Notes: generated by a model from the sequence alone, not told the origin. A stretch of 64,000 bases of DNA from Laburnicola sp. R22_1 (GCA_014281115.1 JACONQ010000006.1:1736001-1800000); one strand, 5' to 3'; shown: positions 48,770 to 60,466, counted from the first letter of the stretch. Numbers and translations are program-made.

Positions 48770-49676
48770 TCAGGACCTGCCCACAATACGGAGGATGTTT
48801 TCAACAACAAATGAGATTTGACTCCGCAGTCGGATCTCTGAGAACCTCTCTACTCCGGCTATGACACAACCTCTCCTCGTCAACCTTACCCGAACCGGCG
48901 CCTGTCACTCATAATCCATTTATTCCCTCCAGAGCCGATTCCCTCCCCTATTTCCCATTGTACTGGTTTTTCGGATTTATTTTTCTTCTTCCCTTTTTGC
49001 ACCAGACTGGCAGGATCCACATGTCCCACCCGTCGGTTACAAAAATGCAGCATCTGCGGTGGTTTGTACCTTGATGCTGCAACTATTTTTTACCACCACT
49101 CAATGCCGATTTATTTTGTTTGTACCAGCTCGGCAGAGTACACAGTCTTTACCTATATGTTGCGATTTGCTGGTTCTGGCCTCCTGTTATGTGCGGGTTT
49201 GGCTTCTGTATCACTATTGTAATAAAACTTCTTTTTCCTCTTATGGCTTGATGGTGCTTCTTGGTGAACACTTCTTTGCTTTAAATGCGACTGTATCTCG
49301 CACCGCTAGTCTTATGGCACTTGGTGGTAGGAGAGAACGAAGTAGAAGGTACATTTGCATGTTTGTAAGCTGCACTCTTTGCGCTATAATGATAAAAGTA
49401 GACAGTTTAGGGTGCAACGTAGATATAATGGATGAAGTAAGAAATTTAAATGTTCTTGTGGGTATCAGAAATGGTAAGGTAACTTAATCCTGTATTACAC
49501 ATTACTGCATGTAACCACAAGGTCAATTGGACTCGCGACCCATTAACCTTCAATCACAATTCGCGTCTGTTCCTACCCTGTCGCGCGATATTCGCATTGA
49601 ATCTTACTACAATATTTCGAAACGCAACAACTCACTTTTCACAGGCGTCTGAACGATTTTGTAGGGAGATAAATAT
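48770..49676. other. Intergenic DNA between two convergent genes
   Basis: Holds an ORF of 142 codons (49,059-49,487, +) that is cysteine- and leucine-rich in a manner typical of T-rich 3' untranslated DNA. No domain or splice-consistent extension was found. Confidence 0.6.
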
Positions 49677-51043
49677 TTAGGATTTTCTAGGAAGCATAGG
49701 ACCGGGTGCAAGCCATGCGTGATGCTTTCTGTAGTGCTTCAAACGCGCATCCTGCCTCTTGAATGTCCGTGGACAACCGCCTTCTTCGCACGTGTATGTT
49801 TGCTTGCTGTCCCCATGTTTTTGTCTTAGATGTCTAGCCAGGTTGCCTCTCCTATAGTCTCCATGAAATTTTGATCCGCAAACATTGCACAGTACGGGGG
49901 TTGATAATGATAGTGATGAGGTGTCGTTGTCAGTATCGGTGATGACAGAGGGTGATGGCGAAGTTCTGCGGTGCCCCACATAAGGTAGTTCTGGATCCAT
50001 ATTCCGTGCTCTTCCCTCGTCCAAAAATTGCTCACGCATCACAAGGGTCTCCTCATACGCAGGTGAAGGTTTTACAGTATTGTATGACCGAGGTGTATTA
50101 CCCCAAGGCCCAACTTCCATCCCATCGAGAATATCTGGATACTACTGGCAAATCGGTCACTCGGTGCTGAAATAATGAGGATTTCACTCACAGAAGCATT
50201 ATGAGGGGGATCAAATGGAGGGAAAGGACCAGCTGCTGGATTAGAAGGCATATTCGCCTGGTCCTCATTCGAACCTACTATCAGCTGGTCAAGTCCCTGC
50301 AAAGGACGCGAGGGTCGATTCTCGGTCTCGAATGAGGCTGTAGCCCTAGTAGCGACAGAATTGTTGACCGGAGCATGGCCTGCAATTAATCTTAGCGCTC
50401 TTGCATGTCATGCCCACAGAGAAAGTACCTTCTTGTGCGGGGCTGTCCAATTCGCCGGAGTTGACCAGGTCATAAAGATGCCACCACTGTGCTTGCATCG
50501 CTTCTATGCCTCTTGCTTGTTTCTGGGGATTGCCGCATCTTTCGCCTTTGTAGCCATGGTGTTTCTCAAATTGTTCCTTGTTGATGAAGTGCATGTTACA
50601 TGTTGAACAAAGCTTCAAAAAAGGTACATGGTGAGCTCTCTCCGTCATGTGGCGTCGAACTTCGGCCATGTTCTCAACGCTGCAACCGCGACAGGAAAAT
50701 ACCGACACACCCCGGGCTTTCTCAGCTTCACGTACCGGACAGCTGAAAGTGTGTTTCTGCAGAAGGGAGCTGCGGCTCAATTCGCGTTGTGCCCGCCATG
50801 GATTGTCTGGAACTCGTGGATTGGTTGAGTTTTCTCTTTGTGCCGTTTGGCCGTCAGGAGGAGAAAACAACGTCGTCCGGAGTGGTAACGGAGACGACGG
50901 TGGTGGTTCTTGGCCGAAAGGAGGAGGAGACAACGTCGTCCAGACTGGCAATGGAGACAAAGGTGGTGGTTCCTAAAGATGTCAACTTTTTGCACACTGT
51001 AGCTCATCTCAATCAGCCACATAGAAAGGCTTACCCAGTTCAT
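49677..51043 (-). CDS. C2H2 zinc-finger protein, four exons, about 401 aa
   Basis: Exons by splice signal and frame: 51,043-51,035, 50,972-50,429, 50,379-50,192 and 50,141-49,677; introns of 62, 49 and 50 nt with GT..AG. The product has two imperfect 21-residue repeats starting EPPPLSPLP and EPPPSSPLP (residues 4-45), an N-terminal pair of zinc-finger-like motifs (CRGC with H111/H117; CSTC with H141/H142), a Ser/Thr/Asp-rich linker, and two C-terminal C2H2 fingers (C332, C335, H351, H356; C365, C370, H383, H387). The C-terminal pair resembles fingers of fungal transcription factors, so nuclear DNA binding is likely. The 5' end is uncertain: the frame before MNW is open for 61 codons back to a TGA at 51,220, without an ATG, and reads protein-like (SFDFDAFTWSYAYHLPALDG). 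An upstream exon is therefore possible. Confidence 0.75.
50844..50972 (-). repeat. 63-bp tandem duplication coding two 21-aa repeats
   Basis: Two adjacent 63-bp units encode proline-rich repeats in the zinc-finger gene. The first unit starts exactly at the exon 2 acceptor. Confidence 0.85.
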
Positions 51044-51220
51044 TGGTGATAGAACACCATCAAGAGCTGGCAAATGGTAGGCGTAAGACCAGGTGAAGGC
51101 ATCAAAGTCGAATGAACAGGTAGGTGAAGTTCCGTCGGCGGGCGCAGAGGGCAGGGTCTTCTCCGATTTCGTTATCGCAATAGCCGAAGAGGGACGAAGG
51201 ACCTGGTATGCACCGATTCA

Positions 51221-52189
51221 TGATAAAGCGAGGGACAAAGCAGGAGCTGTCAGTGACCTGAAGGACAAAGGACCTCTCCTCAGCGGGCGACAAGAGGCAT
51301 TTAACCTGCTGAGTTGCCAACATGATTGGCTTCTTCCGCTACGCCGAGACACGGGCTTGCATGATTGTCGGGTTGTCGACTTGTCTGCTGCAGGCTTGCG
51401 CAGTTGTCTAGATGCCTTGATGCCTGAAAGTGCGCAGCCTCATGATTGACCAGCTGAACACGAAAGTGGCCGTTCTGCAGCTATGAGATGCTGCTGAGAG
51501 GTTTATTGGACATCGACAGCGCGTCAGTGTGTGGTGGTCATTCAGCCTTCCCATTACCACGCTCAGCCTTGCCGATCGCACCCGGAAAACAAGTTGTCTG
51601 ACTGTCGAAAAAAATACCGGGGAGATATCATTGTACCTATAAGGCGCGCCCCCAGGAAAAGAAAACGAAAATTGACCGATAGGACGGAACCTGTCGCACA
51701 GGTGCAGTGAACACCTGGGGACAGAAAATACTCACGCGTCAACCACGCACCTAAACAAGCTCCGCGAAACGAGACGATGATCGGTGTGACATTGAGGCTC
51801 TGCCCATCCGCGGGCTCAGCCTGTAAACATGACCGCTATAGTGCCTTGATGCGTCGTGCATTATCCAGGCTTGCAGTGAATCTTCATAGGAGGTTGGCCC
51901 GAGAACTCATAAGGCGATGCAGGAAAGAACAAGCTGTGGTCAATCCCGGGAATGTATAGCGCGATTATGTAAATCCGACGATGCCTAGGTACACACAATA
52001 CATATACAAAGGTAAGAGCACCCGCATAGATAAGGAAGGAACGACCACCCCACGCTCCCAAAACCGCCCAAAGCGCCCGAAAATGCAAATCAGAAACTCG
52101 ATGCAGGATTATCTCTACAATTGCTAAGGAGGGTATCAAGAACCGACCATTACCACTGAAACGCCCATGTGTACATACATCACAACACC
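51221..52189. other. Intergenic DNA upstream of the zinc-finger gene
   Basis: GC-balanced with no recognised gene. It must contain the promoter of the zinc-finger gene and the 3' flank of the actin-related gene. Short ORFs (51,093-51,449 +, 51,102-51,323 -, 51,861-52,214 -) lack domains. Confidence 0.6.
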
Positions 52190-53893
52190 TCACGCCCAAA
52201 CGCCCAACGTCCAACTAGCTCTATCTCCCGCTCCTCTTCCTACACCAGGCCCCAGACTCTGACGCTGCGGCACAACAGATACTTCCTTCTCTTTGCTTGC
52301 GCCCTGTAGCCCATGCTGCAGGTATCTCTCACGGTCGATCTCGACGATACCTCTAATCCGCTGCTGGGCTATTAAGCTCGCGCCTGCCCAAGCGCCCAGC
52401 GATTCGACGCCGCGGACTATGCCGCCAACCAGACTGGCGGGTGGCGGACCATTCCGCAAATTAGAATGAGCTTGCTTTGCATCGAAGAGATCCTCTTCTG
52501 GGGGTTGTAGTCCCGCAGGAAGGGGATTGTCAGGATCGAGCGATTCCGAGACTTTGTCATCGCCTTCTTGCCTCCGTAGTTCGAGGCCTTCTCTCTGCTG
52601 GCGGAGGACTTGCTCGTGCCGTGCGCTGGCGGAGCCGTAGCTGCGGACGGGGTCCCAGCCTTTTGCCTGGACGAGCGCCTCAAGCTCGGCGAGCACGCGG
52701 CTCTTTAGACCTGGAAGCGCAGAGACACCACCGGTGATGACGATGCGTGACATGCATAGACGGCGCACGTCCATCGGGAGAGCCAGCAACGCTCGGTAGA
52801 TGAGGTGGTGCAAGGGTAGCTCGTGGTCATCGAACTCATTCAAGGCTGTCTCGGTGGCGAAAAGGGCACTTTCCGCGGGTTTGGCCAGCGACGCAAAGGG
52901 TATGGTGATTTCAGACTGCGGTGAATTCTTTGGAAGCGGTATTGTCACGGTCGGTTCCGGGGTTTCGACAGCGTCTTCAAACTCCTCGAGAACGGGAGAT
53001 GTGCGGGCAGGAAAATACAGTGTTCTGCGATTGGACTTTGGTTTAGACTTACACCAACCTAGGCGTGCAAGAATCTCGTCCGCCTCTTCGAAGGAGATGT
53101 CGGCCTTGGCATCTTCAGCATCGGCGGAATCGTCGAGCGCAGCATTGAGGACTTTTGCCATTTCTTCACTCAGCAGCTTGCCTGCTCGGATAGTCCTCTG
53201 CTCGTGCACCTCGCGATACTCGCATACAGCGGTAACGAGTGTCTCTGCCCATCCAATATCCACTACCAGCGCGGATCGCAGCCCGGCCGCAACTGTCGAG
53301 AGAATGGGCGAAGACATGAGGGTGATGCTCGGGGCCTGAAAGCTTCCAAACAGCACATCCAGCAGAGTTGACATTAACGGGTGCGGCATCTTTGGTGGCA
53401 GTGCGAGAAGTATCCGCCGTGGCTTCGTGTCGAGCAGGAAGTATTTGTTGTAGACATCCCGCATCACCCTCTCAAACTTGTCTTCGACCAGCCCGAGGTC
53501 GACATGGTCCAGGTCCATCCGATACAGCTCGTGTTCATGCCCCCAGTCCTGGCCCTTCTTCGCCTTCCGTCTCTTGTAGCCATGCTCGGGGTCCCATTGC
53601 CGGTAGTCGCCCACCCTCCGCTGTTCGTCGGGGCTGAATGACAGCGTGCACCGTGGGGTGCTCTCGCCCGGAAACCCGCCACGCACGAAGCGCGATCCTA
53701 TCTCGAGTACGACGTAGTCCTCTTCGGTGCGGAAGCTGCCACCTGGCGAGCCGAAAAGGGACGAGACGGAGCGGCCGAGCTGGGGCGTGCGAGGAGACTC
53801 GGGGGTGGAGGCGAGATCGGCTACTCGAGCGGTAGTGCCTCGAAGGGAACGACCCAAGGAGGCCGACGCTTTGCGCTCGCCGGCAGCAGACAT
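52190..53893 (-). CDS. Actin-related protein, Arp10/RO-7 type (dynactin pointed-end complex)
   Basis: A single uninterrupted frame of 567 aa. The actin fold is recognisable: phosphate-1 region YVVLEIGSRFVRGGFPGES (residues 60-78), phosphate-2 region VVDIGWAETLVTAV (210-223), adenosine-site region IVITGGVSALPGL (384-396) and a C-terminal SLGAWAGASLIAQ (498-510) corresponding to the WxGGS region of actin. A Ser-rich N-terminal extension of about 55 residues and a charged insertion (residues 250-330) distinguish it from conventional actin. Fungal Arp10/Arp11 (ropy-7 in Neurospora) caps the pointed end of the dynactin Arp1 filament and supports dynein transport of nuclei and vesicles. The assignment to this ARP class rests on overall divergence and length; another divergent ARP is less likely. 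It is divergent from NOP58 with which it shares the upstream region. Confidence 0.82.
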   Translation of the reverse strand: MSAAGERKASASLGRSLRGTTARVADLASTPESPRTPQLGRSVSSLFGSPGGSFRTEEDYVVLEIGSRFVRGGFPGESTPRCTLSFSPDEQRRVGDYRQWDPEHGYKRRKAKKGQDWGHEHELYRMDLDHVDLGLVEDKFERVMRDVYNKYFLLDTKPRRILLALPPKMPHPLMSTLLDVLFGSFQAPSITLMSSPILSTVAAGLRSALVVDIGWAETLVTAVCEYREVHEQRTIRAGKLLSEEMAKVLNAALDDSADAEDAKADISFEEADEILARLGWCKSKPKSNRRTLYFPARTSPVLEEFEDAVETPEPTVTIPLPKNSPQSEITIPFASLAKPAESALFATETALNEFDDHELPLHHLIYRALLALPMDVRRLCMSRIVITGGVSALPGLKSRVLAELEALVQAKGWDPVRSYGSASARHEQVLRQQREGLELRRQEGDDKVSESLDPDNPLPAGLQPPEEDLFDAKQAHSNLRNGPPPASLVGGIVRGVESLGAWAGASLIAQQRIRGIVEIDRERYLQHGLQGASKEKEVSVVPQRQSLGPGVGRGAGDRASWTLGVWA

Positions 53894-54270
53894 GTTTCTA
53901 TTTCAACGCATAACGGAACAGGTTGCTAGACGCCCTCCATCATGGGTAGCCTATGGGTGCAGGCATGCCGCGCGAGGCTCCAAGTTCGGCAGGAGCTTGG
54001 GTCGTTGCGGTTAGCGGCTTGGCATCGAACTTTTTGCTCGGGTGCGACAAATTTCTTGAAGCTCGCACCGCCAGCAGCTGCACCTCCCCACGCGACTGCC
54101 CACACGCGCAGACGCAGCAACGACCGTCCAGCTGAACCCGTCTACGAGAAGGAGAAGCCAGCACCCCGTCTTTCCAATCGCAGATACACCGCGCGCGGCC
54201 CCCCGTCGCATCGGAAGGAGCTGCCCCCACACGCCCGTAGCTCTCCAGGCAGGAACGAACAGCCGCAAAA
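53894..54270. promoter_or_regulatory. Shared divergent promoter region of ARP10 and NOP58
   Basis: Only 377 bp separate the two start codons. No TATA box is evident on either side. Open frames in it are antisense or chance ORFs. Co-regulation is possible but not shown by sequence. Confidence 0.65.
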
Positions 54271-56618
54271 ATGGGTGTCTTCATCTTAAGCGAGACGAGG
54301 TGAGGCGATCAAGATGCCGTGGAGCTGACGTAGCTGACATTCCCCCCCAGCGCCGGTTATGCGCTCTTCAAGGCGAAGGACAAGAAGCTGTTGCAGGGCG
54401 GCGGAGACCTGGGTTCCGTGGAAAACTCGGTCAATGCACTCAAGCTCAAGAAGTTCACCGTACGGCTCTGTGCTTGTCTTTTCAAAACTAGAACCGAAGG
54501 TTAATCGTCAACAGAAATTCGAGAATGCCGTTACTGCCCTCAATGAAGCAGCTGCGCTCTCCGACAGCAAGGTTACGCCCATGCTCTCCAAATTGCTTGA
54601 CGACCTTAAGGATGAGACGAAATCGTCACTCGCCGTGGCCGACGCCAAACTGGGGACCGCAATTTCACAGCTTCCGGGCCTGTCGCTAAAGATCGTCACC
54701 GAGTACGTAAGGTCTGGGTACAAAATGGATATTTCTTTCCTCGCGAAGAAGTGCTCTTCCTTCGCGTGGCCGAGACATGTCCAGGGTGCCTTCTCCCACT
54801 TTGCTGGGCTACGCTGACACTATATCCCCGCATTTAGCCAATCCTCTACTTCCGACGTGTTTCGCGCCATTCGTGAATATCTACCTTCCCTCATCCCCGA
54901 CATGGTTCCTACCGAGGTGAACGCGACACGGCTGGGTCTGGCGCATTCGCTATCGTAAGTGATGACCCCGGAGAGCGAGACGGTCATAGAATTGAAGCAT
55001 AGCGAGCTGACCCACACAGTCGACACAAGCTCAAGTTCTCTCCGGACAAAGTGGATACGGTAAGACACGGATGTTCCAAGCGACAAGAAGAATGTGGCTG
55101 ACATGCGCCCTTTAGATGATAATTCAGAGTATTGCGAGTCTGGACGTTCTAGACAAGGTGCGTACTTTTGATAGACATTTACCCAAATGCTCTTCTAACT
55201 GTTATCAGCAACTAAACACCTATGCCATGCGTGTCAAGGAATGGTACGGTTGGCATTTTCCGGAGCTTGCCAAGATTCTGAACGACAATCTTGCCTAGTA
55301 CGTTGTCTCCAAGCACGAACACTGGATGAAGTACTAACGCTTTGCAGCTCCAGAGTGGTACTCAAGATGGGTTTCCGTTCGAACGCCCGGGATGCTGATC
55401 TCTCTGTGAGTTGGATGAGTTGCCACACTACGACATAGCGCTAATTCTGGATAGTCTATTCTGCCTGAAGAAATCGAGGCCGCCGTGAAGGCCGCTGCAG
55501 ATATAAGCATGGGCACTGAAATTAGCGAAGAAGACTTGGAGGCAACGGTACGCGATAGCCCATTCCACCGAGTATCGTGCTGTGTTTGCTGACCAACTTG
55601 CAGTCCGCACTCGCCGAGCAGGTGGTCGACCTCACCGAGCATCGCCAGAGTCTCTCCAACTACCTCAGTAGTCGCATGCAAGCACTCGCGCCAAATCTGA
55701 CACAATTGGTGGGAGAGCTTGTAGGCGCTCGCCTTGTATGTAAAACATCCGCACGACGTCGCCACGCTAACAATGGAACAGATTGCGCACGCTGGATCTT
55801 TGATGAACCTTGCCAAAGCTCCCGGTTCTACAATCCAGATTCTTGGTGCCGAAAAGGCGCTTTTCCGCGCGCTGAAGACCAAGCACGACACCCCCAAGTA
55901 CGGCCTCATCTACCATGCTTCCCTCATCGGACAGGCAACTGGTAAGAACAAAGGAAAAGTCGCCAGAATGCTCGCCGCCAAGTCCGCCCTTGGAGTACGC
56001 ATCGACGCACTTAGCACGTGGGGTGTTGGTTCCGAAGACACCTCAAAGGAGCCCACCGAAGAAGAGAAGTCCCAAGTCGGCCGTGATGCACGAGTTACCA
56101 TCGAAAGACGGTTGAGGGCACTCGAGGGCAAGCCGCTAAAGAGCCTAGCGAACGCTAACCAGACTCCGCTCGCCGGTGCAAAGAAGTGGGAAGTCAAGGA
56201 GGCACGGAAGTACAACCCCGACGCCGATGGTCTCACAGGTGACGAGCCCGCTGCGAAGAAGACGAAGAAGTCACAAACCAACGGTACAACCCCAAAGAAG
56301 CTCGTACAGGAAGTCGAGAGCGAAGATGAGGACGCGGATGTGACCATGGGTGATGCAGATGCAGGAGCTGAAGAGTCGGGCTCCGACGAGGAAGAAGAGG
56401 CCCCAAAGTCTGCATCCAAGGACAGCAAGGCCGCAAAGAAGGCTGAGAAGGAAGCCAGGAAGGCACGGAAAGCCGAACGCGCTGCGAAGCGCGAAGCCAA
56501 GGCTGCAAAGAAGGCGGCCAAGGAGGCGAAGAAGGCAGAAAAGGACCTCAAGAAGCGGAAAAGGGACGACGACGAGGACAAGACGGAAAAGAAAAAGAAG
56601 AAGAAGAGCAAAGAGTAA
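54271..56618 (+). CDS. NOP58: Nucleolar protein 58, box C/D snoRNP core protein (11 exons, 577 aa)
   Basis: Joined exons: 54,271-54,299, 54,351-54,459, 54,515-54,702, 54,838-54,954, 55,020-55,059, 55,116-55,157, 55,209-55,297, 55,348-55,405, 55,455-55,547, 55,604-55,735, 55,782-56,618. All introns are GT..AG, 46-135 nt, and frames join without stops. The product starts [20 protein letters not shown], typical of Nop58. It contains the NOSIC region ([20 protein letters not shown]), the Nop domain with [19 protein letters not shown] (about residues 291-310, across the exon 10/11 junction) and [20 protein letters not shown], and ends in a Lys/Glu/Asp-rich tail (about 490-577). Nop58 pairs with Nop56 and carries fibrillarin to C/D snoRNAs that guide 2'-O-methylation of rRNA in the nucleolus. 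Confidence 0.96.
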
Positions 56619-57049
56619 GTCATGCTATGATACTCTGATGCGTGTGTCAAAATGGGCAATGGCGTTTGCGAGGACTCCTCATTTGACTTGCTATGTATGT
56701 ATGGCGAGCGGCGCATTTTCGGATCAGCTTGGGCATTAGTGTACTTATCTTGGTCTCTTGTTTCTGCGTATCAATTCGAGGTGGGTGGGGGTGGGGATGA
56801 GAGGTTGTTGGAGTATACGCGCACCACATACGAATCTACCAAAATGTTCAAAAAATTCTGTCCTTGGTGCATGTGTTTCTCCGCACCTCCCGTGCATGGT
56901 CAAAAAGTACAGCGCCTGGTCAGAACCACAGATTACCTACAGCCCATAGAGGGTGTATGTAAGAGTCACCTTCCGCGCATAACAGCTACCGCTGTACAAC
57001 TCGCGCGCCACACGCCCTCTGTGTGTGCCTTGCCTCTGACCCCTCCCCA
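56619..57049. other. Intergenic DNA between convergent NOP58 and RPC9
   Basis: 431 bp that must contain both 3' ends. No ORF with family support. Confidence 0.7.
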
Positions 57050-57906
57050 TCACGCTTTCCGCTTCGGCTTCTTCTTCTTCTTAACCACGCCCAGCATCTC
57101 ATCCGGCAACCTCTCCATCTCCTCGTCCTCAGCCCCAGCATGAATATTCTCCTCCTCTTCATCAAACACGCGCATAACCGTGTCGAGAATATCATCCATC
57201 TCCTCGTCCGTGAAACGCGTCGGTGCCTATACGCCACCTGCATCAGCGCCAAGCATTCTATTCCACCGTAGTCCCGCACCGCACGCACAAAAAAAAAGAC
57301 CGAACGTACCTCCTCGACAATTAAATCCAGCGTAACCCTCGACCTCGGCCGCACATTATACAACTGCAGATACTCGGCCTTGTTCAGCCGGTATTTGGGC
57401 GCGAGTGCACGGAGCAAAGAATGCGGGCCTTTATACAGCGTCATGGGCCGGTTGGGGTGCGTGTCGGAGATATGCTTGACGGGGTTGATCCAGGTTTTTT
57501 CCGAGGAGGAGGAGGGGAGGGCGGTTGGGTCGCCTTCAAAGTAGCGGAGGCCCTGGGTGGGTGGTTAGTGGTGTTGAGATGCGTGTGTGGATGCGTGGGA
57601 TGATGGAGGGGGATTGGGAGAGGGGTGGAAGGGTGAGGAGGAGGAGGAGGAGGAGAAGGAGGTGGGACGTACATCTTTCAGGATCTCGCGGACGTTGGAG
57701 AGGGGTTTTATTTTGGCGTTTTCTTTGGCGAGGTAGTGCGCGCTTTCGGATTTTATGTGATGGTAGACTTCGTGGTTGGAGAGGAGGGCGGATTGGGGGG
57801 TTTTGATCTGGGGGGGTTGGGGATTAGTGTGAGAGTTTGTAGTAGTGAAGTAGGATTTAGAGAGTAGAAGCGCCTAGAGTTTTAGTTGTGGGGAACGTAC
57901 ACGCAT
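57050..57906 (-). CDS. RPC9: RNA polymerase III subunit RPC9 (Rpc17/CGRP-RCP type), four exons, 186 aa
   Basis: Exons: 57,906-57,901 (only MR), 57,807-57,673, 57,552-57,310 and 57,226-57,050; introns 93, 120 and 83 nt, the three donors all GTACGT. The joined product starts MRIKTPQSALLSNHEVYHHI, passes through NRPMTLYKGPHSLLRALAPK and LNKAEYLQLYNVRP, and ends in an acidic stretch followed by KKKKKPKRKA. This is the Rpb4/RPC9 fold (N-terminal tip-associated helices plus HRDC-like domain). RPC9 pairs with RPC8 (Rpc25) in the Pol III stalk needed for initiation at tRNA and 5S genes. Length fits fungal family members. The two-codon first exon is supported by the family's MKI/MRI start and by the splice signals. 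Confidence 0.92.
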
Positions 57907-58819
57907 GGCTGGGGAGAGGTGGAGGGACGTGTCGTGGTGAGTTGCTGGGGCGCTGGAGCCCGGATTTCAACTTGGGGGTTGGTGTGAGTCCCTGGTAGGA
58001 CGGTAACGACTGATTTTGTATAGCTACAAAGGTTTTGTTAGTTTGACCGGTGATATTGCCAAGTTGAAGGCGGCCTGCGGACTTTGCGCGATGCAGTTGT
58101 GTTGTATGGGAGATACGCAAATCCCCGCTATCGTCAAATAGGAAAGGACGATGAATGGCTGGACGCGGAAAGGCAAGCGCCTGCGAAAAATGGATGGCGT
58201 ACAAGACAAACTTTCAGTTAAATGAGATAGAATACTTACAGGTAACCTCTTAACGCCACACGGGAGCACGTAGCTGTTGTGGAGTTGCAAGTGGTCGTTT
58301 ATTGGCTGTGTGCGGCGGTGGGAGAAAATGTTTTGGTGAGGGCAGCTGTTAGCGCTAGTGGCTTGGCGCTTCATCGTAGACTTGCCAAATGTGTGTGCAG
58401 CACACAATACCGTACGTTTACGGTGGGGCGGATCAATAATCTCACTGTTTTGTGCTAGGATTTACTGCTTTTCGACAAGAGGAGATCGTTGGTGGTGGAA
58501 AATACGGCACTGGATCTGGTCACGCCATACTACGGGTACTGCGCCGCTATAGTGGGGAACCTAGCGGCTCGACTTGATTACAAGTGTACCTTCAAGGTAC
58601 AGTAGTAGTGCTTACCAGCGGGACGATATACAACGGCTGATTTACTACAGTAAGTTTTCTAGAACTCTCTTAGCCGCATCTTACCGTCAATTTGAATCTA
58701 TAAAAGGTTCAATCTGTCCAGGTTGGTCTGCTAATCGCATTGCGCCATGTCATGCTTCTTTCGACTGCGATTCATTTATTCATTCATATCCATTTATAGT
58801 CGACCTAACCTTTTATAGA
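57907..58819. other. Upstream flank of RPC9 to isochore edge, no gene recognised
   Basis: Contains ORFs up to 127 codons on minus (58,024-58,407) without domain or splice support. Composition begins to shift to TA-rich near 58,790-58,820. Confidence 0.6.
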
Positions 58820-59395
58820 TTATAAGACTTAATAGTAAGCATAACTAAGGTTTAATAACTAAAGTATATAAAAAAAGGGCGTAATTAAAATTAACTATAG
58901 TAGAAAGCTAAAGCATAATATATATAATTAGTAAAGGGCTAATTATATAATAGCTATAGAACAATTAAACTATAGGATAGTAACCTTAAAGTTACTATTT
59001 AACTATAAAGCTTAAAAGCGTAGTAAAAGAGTAGAATTATTATAGGTAATAAATAGCCCTTTATACTACTTAAGATCTATACCTTAGTACCTTAATTCTA
59101 TTCTTAATATAGGTTCTTCTATTATTACTACTACTAAGGTAGTTAGCTTTTATATAAGAATATATAATAGCTATAATTAACTTAAAAAGCTTTTTTTAAA
59201 TTATAGAAATACTATAAGTAAAGGAGTAAAATTATTAGTAATAATAAGAATAATAAGCTCCTTAAAAAGCTTTAGCGGCTATAGCTACACTTTTAAATTT
59301 TAAAGAATTAAGCTAGTAAGGATATCTATCTAAACTATAGCACTATCTCTTATAAGAATAAAAGGCATATAAGAAAGAAAGAATAAGAAGTATGT
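58820..59395. other. AT-rich degraded DNA, nothing recognised
   Basis: No ORF or repeat of the named families. Confidence 0.55.
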
Positions 59396-59492
59396 GTGTG
59401 TAGCGTTAATTAACTACCTAGGAGTAGTACGACAAAGGCTTTTATCTTAAATAACATAATAAAAAAAGCAGAGCCCCCTGCTTAGTAATTAA
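59396..59492 (+). mobile_element. Family A fragment, 97 bp, with TSD
   Basis: Flanks at 59,378-59,395 and 59,493-59,510 share AAAGAATAAGAA, then differ at two positions (GTATGT versus CTATAT). Fixed terminus on the left (GTGTGTAGCGTTAA). Confidence 0.75.
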
Positions 59493-59510
59493 AAAGAATA
59501 AGAACTATAT

Positions 59511-60466
59511 TAAAAAGTAATATAATACTTTTAATACTATTTTTATAAAGTAGCCCTATAGTCTTATTATTAGTAATAAGGCTGTAATTAACTAAATTAA
59601 TTAGTAGGATAATAGATAATTCTAGAACCTTAAGAACTTAAAGTAAAGATAACTCTAAATAATTAATATAATTATTAACTTTAAACTATGCACTATATAA
59701 AACTTAATAAAGTACTTAATAGAACCCTATTTAGTTTCTCTAGTAAGGGGCTCTATTTTAGCTCTAATTTAATTACTTAGTAAAATAGAGTTATAAAAAG
59801 GGCTATGTTTAGTTTTTTAATGCTATTTTAAAGCTGTACTAGATACTATTTTATATACTAGAGTTTAGTAATAAAATATTTTTACTAGCTTTAAAAAGGC
59901 CTACTATTTATCTTTTTAGGCTAAATAGAGCTCTAGTGTAGTTACTACTACTCTTAGGCTCCTATAGCTGTACTAGAGTACTTTAACAATTACGTGTAGC
60001 TATATTAAATTGTTTAAGTTAACCTATAGTAAGAGTTATAGTAGAGGCTCTTAGCAGGATTATAGCTATTCTAGCCTATTAACTAGATAACAAAGCTAGG
60101 CTTATAGGCATTAGATCCTACTTATTAACAATAAATAATTAAGAGAGGGGTGCATAGTAGCTAAATAACTGCCTAGGCAACCTAACTTAGCTCTTTAAGA
60201 AGATATAACTTTAGCTAGTAGTATAGTATATACTTATTATGTATATAAAATCCTATAGGCTTATTAGTAATAGCAAAATCTCTATAAAGGAGAAGATCCT
60301 TACTTTTTTATATAATTATAGTAATAGGGCCTTATAGCGTAACACTAAGCGTAAAGTAGAGTATTTAATAGAGATAATAAGTTAGTAAGTAACCTAGCAA
60401 TAAAAGTAAAATAGTTTAATAATTATAGTAATTTTTATAAAGTACTTAACGTCTTATTACTACTAT
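59511..60466. other. AT-rich degraded DNA left of the PIF-like element
   Basis: May include the left end of the PIF/Harbinger-like element but no TIR was identified. No ORF. Confidence 0.45.

Noticed and set aside
49059..49487. ORF of 142 codons on + rich in Cys, Leu and Phe
   Set aside because: Composition follows T-rich flanking DNA, no domain, no splice or conservation cue.
52800..53339. ORF of 179 codons on + opposite the actin-related gene
   Set aside because: Serine-rich shadow of the ARP frame, no domain.
55910..56716. ORF of 268 codons on - opposite the end of NOP58
   Set aside because: Serine/alanine/phenylalanine-rich mirror of the Lys/Glu codons of the NOP58 tail.
58024..58407. 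ORF of 127 codons on - upstream of RPC9
   Set aside because: Different frame from RPC9, no domain and no convincing splice junction to it; kept as flank.
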